The notes under the pieces were generated by a model. That model had not been told where the DNA came from and ran no database searches. It saw nothing but the letters and a program-made list of their open reading frames with translations. Position numbers and translations under genes: made by a program. DNA of 39,578 nucleotides from Deinococcales bacterium. Its GTDB lineage: Bacteria; Deinococcota; Deinococci; Deinococcales; JAAFIG01. The stretch lies in the NCBI GenBank assembly GCA_025359505.1, contig JANYHH010000042.1:1-39578 (forward strand). The letters run 5' to 3'. How positions within the stretch are numbered: position 1 is the stretch's first letter; each line of letters begins with the position of its first letter. Below are positions 33,647 to 39,578 of this stretch, piece by piece.

Positions 33647-33874
33647 TTAGAGCTTTTGCTCGCTGGAAACTGGTGCGGACACGGGAACTGGCTTGGGAGC
33701 TGGTTCGTCCTTGAAGCTGTCTTCCAGTTCACTGCGGATGTCCTTACCGGCTTTTTTGAACTCTCTGATGCCCTGACCCAGACCCTTGCCAAGTTCAGGC
33801 AAACGTTTGGCTCCGAAGAACACGAGGGCGAGCAGCAGGATCACGATGATTTCTAATGGCCCGAGACTTGGCAT
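33647..33874 (-). CDS. tatA: Sec-independent (Tat) translocase subunit TatA
   Basis: A 75-residue single-span TatA/E protein: a short N-terminus, one membrane helix (PLEIIVILLLALVFFGAKRL), the conserved FG hinge, and an amphipathic helix PELGKGLGQGIREFKKA. A charged tail rich in Pro and Lys follows. I chose ATG at 33874, which sits 5 bases after GGAGG (33884-33880); an earlier in-frame GTG-type start would swallow that site. It precedes tatC in the same direction, the usual minimal Tat arrangement without tatB. The 148 bases upstream include an AGACAATTGTCT palindrome but no clear promoter. Confidence 0.95.
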   Translation of the reverse strand: MPSLGPLEIIVILLLALVFFGAKRLPELGKGLGQGIREFKKAGKDIRSELEDSFKDEPAPKPVPVSAPVSSEQKL

Positions 33875-34034
33875 ACATACCTCCACTTTCGTTTACTGTT
33901 GCGTACAGTCTGCGCTTGTCAGCGTCAGACAATTGTCTTCTAAACTCTACTTGCCGATTCTAAAGATTGGCTGAACGCTCCTCGAGCAAGTTGTGACCTA
34001 TGAGACGATCTAAGCAGTGGCTTTGTTCCCACGC

Positions 34035-35474
34035 TCACTTGGGTTTACGTGCCTCGAGCCAACTTTGGATGACGGGATTTTTGTTTGGCTTAGCGCCCGC
34101 TAATTTCTTCGTCCAGTAGCGCTCCGACCAGTCGTCGACGGTTCTCTGCGGCGCTCGAGTCACGCCGAGCGCCCCCTCGGGCAGATCGGTGGTGATCGTG
34201 CTGCCCGCTGCCACGAACGCGCCTTGCTGAATCGTCAGCGGTGCGACCAATGTGGCGTTCGTGCCGATGAACGCGCCGTCGCCGATCACGGTACGGTGCT
34301 TGTGGACGCCATCGTAATTAGCAGTGATCGCACCCGCACTGAAATTGACCTCGCACCCGAGGTCGGCGTCGCCGATGTACGCCAGATGCCCGGCTTTCGC
34401 ACCCTCGAGCAAGGTGCTGTTCTTGACCTCGACGAAATTCCCAACGTGAACGTTGACGCCTAACCTCGAGCCAGCCCGAATCCGAGCGAACGGCCCGACC
34501 TGCGCCCCGCGATCCAGCAGCGCACCCTCGAGCACGCTGTGGGGCTTGATCGTGACGTTTTCAGCCAGTTGGCAATCGGTGATGAGGCTGTACGCCCCGA
34601 TCACGCTGCCGCGCCCGATGACCGTTGCGCCGCGCAAAATTACGCCCGGCTCGAGGATCACGTCAGCTTCGATTCGCACGGTGTCGTCCACGAAGGTCGT
34701 GGCTGCGTCGCGCAGCGTCACGCCACCGCGCATCAGCGCTTCGCCGATACGCAAACGCAATGTGCGATCCGCTGCGGCGAGCTGCACGCGGTCGTTGCAA
34801 CCCTCCAATTCCGAAGAGTCGGCTTTGAACGCGACAACGCGTTTATTTTGCTGGCGGTACAGCTCCAAAATATCGGTCAGGTAATACTCGTGCGCTGCGT
34901 TTTTGTTGCCGATGACTCGGGCCAACTCCACAGCGCTCGAGTCGAAGATGTACATACCGCTGTTCCACTCGGTCAGTTTTAGCTCAATCTCCGACGCGGC
35001 TTTTTGCTCGACGATCCGCACGACCTCGCCGCTCGCATCGCGCACGATTCGCCCGTATCCCGTCGCGTCCGGCAGTTCACCCGTGATGACCGTCATGCCC
35101 GCCTGCGCGTGCCGATGAGCCTCGAGCGCTGCTTTCAAAGTTGAATGGCGTATGGCGGGCGTATCCCCGTACAGCACCATCACGTCGCCCGTGTGACCCT
35201 CGAGCGCCGCTGCCGCGCACAAGAACGCGTGCGCCGTGCCAAGCTGCTCGAGTTGCCGTGCGAACAGCAGGCCAGCGTCTTTGAAGTGCGCTTCAATTGC
35301 GTCCGCACCGTGACCCGTGATGACGACAATGCGCTGCGGCTCGAGTTCTTGAGCGCGTTTGATGACGTGACCCAACAGCGGTCTGCCCGCCACTTCGTGC
35401 AGCATTTTCGGCAGCGCCGACTTCATGCGCGTGCCCTGACCCGCCGCGAGGATCACGACCGCCAAGCCAGCCAC
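34035..35474 (-). CDS. glmU: Bifunctional N-acetylglucosamine-1-phosphate uridyltransferase / glucosamine-1-phosphate acetyltransferase
   Basis: GlmU makes UDP-GlcNAc from GlcN-1-P, acetyl-CoA and UTP, feeding peptidoglycan and the LpxA reaction. The protein of 479 residues is the family length. Residues 1-230 are the uridyltransferase with VILAAGQGTRMKSALPK and MVLYGDTPAI; residues 250-455 form the left-handed beta helix with GHLAYIGDADLG, NFSAGAITANYDG and FIGTNATLVAPL around the acetyltransferase site. GTG at 35474 lies 1 base after the lgt stop, so the two are translated in tandem. Confidence 0.96.
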   Translation of the reverse strand: MAGLAVVILAAGQGTRMKSALPKMLHEVAGRPLLGHVIKRAQELEPQRIVVITGHGADAIEAHFKDAGLLFARQLEQLGTAHAFLCAAAALEGHTGDVMVLYGDTPAIRHSTLKAALEAHRHAQAGMTVITGELPDATGYGRIVRDASGEVVRIVEQKAASEIELKLTEWNSGMYIFDSSAVELARVIGNKNAAHEYYLTDILELYRQQNKRVVAFKADSSELEGCNDRVQLAAADRTLRLRIGEALMRGGVTLRDAATTFVDDTVRIEADVILEPGVILRGATVIGRGSVIGAYSLITDCQLAENVTIKPHSVLEGALLDRGAQVGPFARIRAGSRLGVNVHVGNFVEVKNSTLLEGAKAGHLAYIGDADLGCEVNFSAGAITANYDGVHKHRTVIGDGAFIGTNATLVAPLTIQQGAFVAAGSTITTDLPEGALGVTRAPQRTVDDWSERYWTKKLAGAKPNKNPVIQSWLEARKPK

Positions 35475-35475
35475 G

Positions 35476-36495
35476 TTACTTCGCCTCGGCGCTCGAGACC
35501 AGCGGACTGAGCGGCGGACTGACAGGCACGGCGGCTAGTCCGCCGTCACTCCACGGTTGCTCCGGCTGCTTTTTGATGCGCTGTAACTGCCAGATCGCAA
35601 TCGCAATCAGCGGGATGCTGATGATCTGCGTGAAGGTCAACAGTCCAACCCCCAGATTGTTGTCCACCCACAGCCGCACGGTCAACGGGTTGAGCCTGAA
35701 CGTTTCCTCAATGCCAGCCCTGAGAATGCTGTACCACAGCACGAATTGCCAGAACGCCCATCCGGGACGGCGGCTGCGTAACCAGTAGAAACAGGCGATC
35801 GTCAGCGCCACGCCGATAAACACGCCGTAAATCTGGGTCAGGTGAACCGGGCCGCGGCTGGGTACACCGTTGATGCACAGCAGCGCGACAATCGCTTCGC
35901 CGTCAGGTTGTTTGCACAAACCCGGCATGCCCGTCCAGTTGCGGGTCGCGTTAAAAATTCCCAAGATGCTGTCCGAAAATGACGGCCAGACGAAGCCGAC
36001 GCCCGTATTGGTAAAGCGCCCAATCGTGTCCGCTCCGTTGAAGAAGTTGCCCAAGCGCCCACCGATGATGCCGAGTGCGACGCCCGGCACAAACAGGTCA
36101 GCGTATTGATAAAAATTAATTTTATAACGCCGCTGGTAATAAACCAGCGCTGCGATCCCAAACAGCAAGCCGCCGTGAATCGACAAACCGCCCTCGCGGA
36201 TGTTGACGACCTTGAACAGCCAGTCAAAAATGCTCTCGCCAGTCAAAAACCTGAACTGGCTAAAGCTCGTGGCGACGTACAGCACCCTCGCGCCGACCAC
36301 GCCCCACAGCACGCTGAAGAAAATCATGTCGGACAGTAAATCCGTGTTGAGGCCGCGCCGCGCCGCCATGCGGTTGGCCAGCCACGCGCCGATCAGCACG
36401 CCCATCGTAATCAGCACGCCGTACCACGCGATCGAGAAACCACTGAGGAACGGGATAAAGAAATTATCCGGCAATTTGAAGAGTTCGGGATGCAC
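35476..36495 (-). CDS. lgt: Phosphatidylglycerol--prolipoprotein diacylglyceryl transferase
   Basis: Lgt attaches diacylglycerol from phosphatidylglycerol to the lipobox cysteine of prolipoproteins in the inner membrane. The 339-residue protein has about seven hydrophobic segments. The Lgt signature GGRLGNFFNGADTIGR lies near residue 142 (the usual Glu of GNFxNxE is not at its place; GAD instead), and LSIHGGLLFG holds the conserved His-Gly-Gly. The C-terminal 35 residues are a Pro/Ser-rich extension. Start GTG at 36495 is 8 bases after a perfect TATAAT, so the message is leaderless. It is the first gene of lgt-glmU. Confidence 0.93.
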   Translation of the reverse strand: MHPELFKLPDNFFIPFLSGFSIAWYGVLITMGVLIGAWLANRMAARRGLNTDLLSDMIFFSVLWGVVGARVLYVATSFSQFRFLTGESIFDWLFKVVNIREGGLSIHGGLLFGIAALVYYQRRYKINFYQYADLFVPGVALGIIGGRLGNFFNGADTIGRFTNTGVGFVWPSFSDSILGIFNATRNWTGMPGLCKQPDGEAIVALLCINGVPSRGPVHLTQIYGVFIGVALTIACFYWLRSRRPGWAFWQFVLWYSILRAGIEETFRLNPLTVRLWVDNNLGVGLLTFTQIISIPLIAIAIWQLQRIKKQPEQPWSDGGLAAVPVSPPLSPLVSSAEAK

Positions 36496-36503
36496 GATTG
36501 GGG

Positions 36504-36509
36504 ATTATA
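36504..36509 (-). promoter_or_regulatory. Perfect -10 box of lgt-glmU (leaderless)
   Basis: TATAAT on the minus strand is 8 bases from the GTG of lgt. A -35 box is not evident. Confidence 0.65.
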
Positions 36510-36671
36510 AGCGGTTCTCGTGAAGCAATCATCAGTCCACAGAAATAGTCTTCACATTTTCGGGCAGCTCGAGCGGTCAAGTGCCGTGCGGCTCGGGGAA
36601 TCGCACCGTCTGGCGAGACTCGAGCGAATCTGAGCCAGCCTGTCCCGCTTTTCCGCAGCGCACGGCAGGCG

Positions 36672-36677
36672 TAAACT
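36672..36677 (+). promoter_or_regulatory. -10 box of the TrmJ-like gene (leaderless)
   Basis: TAAACT is 6 bases before the GTG at 36684. The 188-base spacer back to lgt contains both divergent -10 boxes but no other clear element. Confidence 0.5.
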
Positions 36678-36683
36678 GCGCGG

Positions 36684-37463
36684 GTGAGCGCATCTGTCGG
36701 CAAGCCCTGCATCGTCCTCGTCAGCCCGAAGGGCCCCGACAACATCGGCAGTGTGGCGCGAGCCATGAAAAACTTTGGCTTGAGCGATTTGCGGATCGTC
36801 GCGCCGCGCTGCAAGCTTGCAGACGCGCACAGAATGGCCGTTCACGCAGTGGATCTGCTCGAGTCCGCGCAGGTTTTTGAGACGATGCTGGACGCCGTGC
36901 ATGATTTGGAGTTCATTGTCGGTGCGACCGCGCGGGATCGGCGCGACCATCAGCTTCCCAAAACGCCGCGTGAACTGATGCCCGCACTGCTCGAGCAGCG
37001 TAAAGCGGGTATTGCTTTCGGGCGCGAGGAACACGGGCTGTTCAACGACGAGCTTGATTTGTGTCACGCCTTCATTCGCATTCCAACCGACGCGAGCTAC
37101 GTGAGTCTGAACCTCGCCCAAGCCGTGCAGGTCGTGGTCTACGAGTTGCTGCTGGTCCGTGAGCAACCGGTCTCCACGCTACCGCCCGGCAAGCGCCACG
37201 CACCGGCCAGTCGCGGCGATCTCGAGGGGATGTACGCGCACCTTTTGGAGTTCATGTTGGAGGTCGGCTACACCGACAGCGACCGTCAGGATCACGCGAT
37301 TCGCCATTTCAGAATGTTTCTGGACAGGGCGGGCATGACGCATCACGATGTCTCGTTCACACGCGGCTTATTGTCGCAAGGCTTGTGGGCGTCGCGCAAA
37401 GCGCGGGGCTTGGATGTGCCGGGTACAGTGCCGTACCCGAGAACCGAGGAGAATCAGACGTGA
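36684..37463 (+). CDS. trmJ: TrmJ-like tRNA 2'-O-methyltransferase (SPOUT)
   Basis: This SPOUT enzyme should methylate the 2'-OH of nucleotide 32 in tRNA anticodon loops using S-adenosylmethionine. The 259 residues show motif 1 GPDNIGSVARAMKNFGL, motif 2 GIAFGREEHGLFNDEL and motif 3 RIPTDASYVSLNLAQAVQVV, which forms the knot. The C-terminal 85 residues are a helical extension typical of TrmJ. GTG at 36684 is chosen from its position right after the -10 box and just before the first beta strand. The stop overlaps the next gene as GTGA, coupling it to a sensor kinase, an unusual partnership. Confidence 0.88.
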   Translation: MSASVGKPCIVLVSPKGPDNIGSVARAMKNFGLSDLRIVAPRCKLADAHRMAVHAVDLLESAQVFETMLDAVHDLEFIVGATARDRRDHQLPKTPRELMPALLEQRKAGIAFGREEHGLFNDELDLCHAFIRIPTDASYVSLNLAQAVQVVVYELLLVREQPVSTLPPGKRHAPASRGDLEGMYAHLLEFMLEVGYTDSDRQDHAIRHFRMFLDRAGMTHHDVSFTRGLLSQGLWASRKARGLDVPGTVPYPRTEENQT

Positions 37464-39436
37464 ACGCGCCGCGCTCGAGTCGCTTGAAGGGACTGCTGGA
37501 CAAATTCCCATTCGCGGGCAGCGATGCCTCGGGCGCTTCGTACCGCCGCGTGCGGATGGTGCAAGCGCTGCTGCCGCTGCTGATCGTCGCGGTGGTCGTG
37601 TCGTATCAACTGCTGCTGGCGCAGCTCGAGCCGCGAGAACTGGCGTTCTGGGCGCAACTGCTTTTTTACGGCATCAACGGCCCATTGGTGACGTATTTCG
37701 TGCTGGGCTGGATCGGACAGGAGGTGCGCGAGCGCGAACGCGCCGAGAGCGGCCTGCGCGACTTGTTTCTGGAGCTGTCCGAATCCCATGCGCGACTGGC
37801 GGCCGTGCAGAAAGTCACGCGCAGCGTCTCCGAAGCCACCGATCTGAGCGGCGTGTTGGAAACCGCGATTGTCGGGCTGACCGCAGCGGTCGGCGCGAGC
37901 GCGGGTGCAATCGCTCTGGAAGGCGGCGTGATTCGCAGCGTGGGCTTGGACGTGCTGCCGCTCGAGGTGGCTGACTTGGAGCCACTGCGCGATGCGTATG
38001 GAACATTGGAGCGACCATCTGGCTTCGCGGGTGCGAAAAGCCGCCTGAGCCTGCCGCTGCGCTGGGGCGAGCGCTTCATCGGCGCTGTTCACTTGTATTT
38101 CATCGGCATGCCGCGCACCGAGAGCCGCGAGCTGCTGGAAATTCTGGTCGGTGAGCTAGCGGTGGCGATCGAAGCCGCCAGCATCCGCACCCGAGATCTG
38201 CTGACGCTGTTTGAAGTCGACAGAAGCATCCGCGCAGAAAGCAATCTGGAGCGCCTGCTCGAGGGCGTGGTCTCAAGGATTCAGGAGCGCGTCAAGGCTG
38301 ATTCTAGCGCCGTTTACTTGGCAGACGAGGACGGGCGCTTGGCGCTGGCGTGGGGGCGCGATGTGACCGGCGAAACCATGCGCGGTGGTGCGGCGCTGCA
38401 AGGCCATCAACAAGCGGCGCGACTCGAGGAGAACACTGAACCAACGCACGCTGCACCGACCCTCGAGCACGGCGCTCCGTTCACGCTCGAGTACGGCTCG
38501 AGTGCGGGCAGCCTCGCGCAGTTGGCCGCGCAGCAGCGCGTGCCACTGATGATCGGCGGTCTGGAATCCCAGCCCGTATTGCAAACGGCCGACGGTGAAA
38601 CCGTGCGCGTCCTTGAAGCGGGCGATCCCGTACTGAGCGGCGCGAGGGCAGTGTTGGCGCTGCCGATGGTCAGCGAAAACGAAGTGATCGGCGTGATCGT
38701 GCTGGCCGACTCGAGCCGTGACGCCTTTGATTTGCGCGAGTTGCCGCTGCTCGGCTTGCTGGCCAATCAGGTGACACTGGCAGTCAGGAACGCACGGGCA
38801 TATTTGTACAGCGAGGAACTGGCGATTTTCGACGAGCGCAACCGCATCGCCCGCGAGATTCACGACGGCATCGCGCAGAGCTTAGCGTTCACGGCGATGA
38901 AGCTCGACCTCGCCGAGCGCATCCTCGAGCGCGACCCAGAGCGGGTCAGAACCGAGCTGGTCAGCGCCAAAACCACTTTGCGCGAGCAAATCAAAGAGGT
39001 GCGGCGCAGCATTTTCGCATTGCGACCCTTGAACCTCGAGCGGCTAGGGTTCTTGGAAACGATGCGCCAGTACGTCAAGGATTTCGGCGAGCAGAACAGC
39101 GTCAAAACCACCTTGGAGATTACGGGCGACCCGAAACTTTCCCCAACCAACGAAGCGGTGATGTTCAGAATCTTGCAAGAAGCATTGAACAACATCGCCA
39201 AGCACAGCCGCGCCAAGCAGGTCAGCGTCAACCTGTCCGCCAACTCGAGCGGCACGTCCTTGAGCGTCACCGACGACGGCGTGGGTTTCGACCCAGCCAA
39301 GCTGACCGGCGTGGTCTCGAGCGTCGGCGGGCTGGGCTTACAGCAGATGCGCGAGCGGATCGAAGCCCGTGGCGGGCAATTTGAGTACGTGTCAACGCTT
39401 GGAGCAGGCGCGAAAGTCAACGCGAGCCTGCCGTAA
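37460..39436 (+). CDS. NarL/DesK-type sensor histidine kinase with GAF domains
   Basis: A 658-residue kinase. Residues 30-85 contain two hydrophobic helices (LLPLLIVAVVVSYQLLLAQL, then LLFYGINGPLVTYFVLGW); a coiled segment follows; GAF-like domains cover about 110-240 and 250-440; HisKA_3 dimerisation with RIAREIHDGIAQSL puts the phospho-His near 468; the ATPase has FRILQEALNNIAKHS, DDGVGFDP and GGLGLQQM. The second GAF domain is interrupted near residues 320-355 by a low-complexity stretch coded by clustered CTCGAG. GTG at 37460 overlaps the trmJ-like stop and follows GAGGAG by 8 bases. No response regulator is within the 142 gene-free bases that end the window; one may lie beyond. Confidence 0.92.
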   Translation: MNAPRSSRLKGLLDKFPFAGSDASGASYRRVRMVQALLPLLIVAVVVSYQLLLAQLEPRELAFWAQLLFYGINGPLVTYFVLGWIGQEVRERERAESGLRDLFLELSESHARLAAVQKVTRSVSEATDLSGVLETAIVGLTAAVGASAGAIALEGGVIRSVGLDVLPLEVADLEPLRDAYGTLERPSGFAGAKSRLSLPLRWGERFIGAVHLYFIGMPRTESRELLEILVGELAVAIEAASIRTRDLLTLFEVDRSIRAESNLERLLEGVVSRIQERVKADSSAVYLADEDGRLALAWGRDVTGETMRGGAALQGHQQAARLEENTEPTHAAPTLEHGAPFTLEYGSSAGSLAQLAAQQRVPLMIGGLESQPVLQTADGETVRVLEAGDPVLSGARAVLALPMVSENEVIGVIVLADSSRDAFDLRELPLLGLLANQVTLAVRNARAYLYSEELAIFDERNRIAREIHDGIAQSLAFTAMKLDLAERILERDPERVRTELVSAKTTLREQIKEVRRSIFALRPLNLERLGFLETMRQYVKDFGEQNSVKTTLEITGDPKLSPTNEAVMFRILQEALNNIAKHSRAKQVSVNLSANSSGTSLSVTDDGVGFDPAKLTGVVSSVGGLGLQQMRERIEARGGQFEYVSTLGAGAKVNASLP

Positions 39437-39578
39437 TATAGGGCAAACGCACCAACTCTCTCGAGTTAAAGAGTCCTTGCTGAACGCACGACGTTGAATC
39501 TGGGTTCGTTAAACCCTCGAGATTGGCACGCTAAATTCGTGTCGAAACGACGGCTGAGGAAACAAGGATTCTCGAGAG

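Larger units (their letters stand above)
634..39576. repeat. Highly iterated palindrome CTCGAG, dispersed across the window
   Basis: The hexamer CTCGAG recurs throughout. My hand count is about 70 copies between 1 and 10,000; at roughly 60% G+C about 3 would be expected. Copies lie between genes and inside genes in all three frames, giving Leu-Glu, Ser-Ser/Arg or (Ala/Ser/Thr/Pro)-Arg in proteins. It is sparse in conserved enzyme cores, such as the pullulanase catalytic part at 8450-9780, and dense in linkers. The first copy is at 634-639, so the first 633 bases have none. Single-base variants do not look similarly enriched. It resembles the HIP1 phenomenon of cyanobacteria; its function is not shown by the sequence. 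Confidence 0.9.

Noticed and set aside
39437-39578. Possible start of another gene at the right end
   Set aside because: No start codon with a binding site or -10 box opens a frame to the edge; three CTCGAG copies are the only feature.

Overview
The window looks like a chromosomal stretch of a moderately GC-rich bacterium, most likely a member of the Deinococcota; this is an inference. The clues are a type 2 (FMN) isopentenyl diphosphate isomerase, a MocR regulator, a type II chorismate mutase/DAHP synthase fusion, and above all many genes whose TANNNT -10 box lies only 5-9 bases from the start codon, the leaderless-mRNA arrangement well known from Deinococcus. A second genome-wide signature is extreme over-representation of the palindrome CTCGAG: I counted about 70 copies in the first 10 kb, where about 3 are expected by chance. 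It occurs in all reading frames and between genes, much like HIP1 in cyanobacteria.

Layout. 1-787: edge of one gene plus a gene-poor, decayed segment without CTCGAG until base 634. 788-6712 (minus): a tight six-gene operon with 2-8 bp junctions (fabZ, lpxA, LpxB-related protein, GT2, MsbA-like ABC exporter, GT2-like), apparently for making and exporting a glycolipid. 6954-8288: HtrA-type protease. 8393-11707 (minus): secreted multidomain pullulanase, divergent from fni (11822-12829), which converges on galM (12794-13696, minus). 13800-14090: a cluster of REP-like hairpins. 14136-16303 (minus): an NAD-dependent epimerase/reductase, GNAT and TetR operon with a likely TetR operator. 16571-18706: membrane Fe-S oxidoreductase of the EMO/FadF type.

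18798-21511: a type II restriction-modification pair. 21661-23995: a MocR regulator and an EamA exporter diverging from a 16-bp spacer, followed by a monooxygenase-like protein, a RhtB/LysE exporter and butyrate kinase (to 26131). 26369-29050 (minus): a GAF-PAS-GAF-GGDEF-EAL protein. 29190-31431: a cysteine-free FmdB-like protein, a P-loop protein and an enolase-superfamily enzyme. 31599-36495 (minus): aroF, tatC, tatA, glmU and lgt, i.e. aromatic biosynthesis, Tat export, UDP-GlcNAc synthesis and lipoprotein acylation. 36684-39436: a TrmJ-like tRNA methyltransferase overlapping a NarL-type sensor kinase.

The envelope theme is strong: GlmU makes UDP-GlcNAc, the substrate of LpxA, whose product could feed the LpxB-like/GT/ABC operon, while Lgt and TatAC handle exported proteins. 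I saw no tRNA, rRNA, CRISPR array, insertion sequence or prophage. The items most worth following up are the CTCGAG palindrome and its associated small in-frame tandem repeats.
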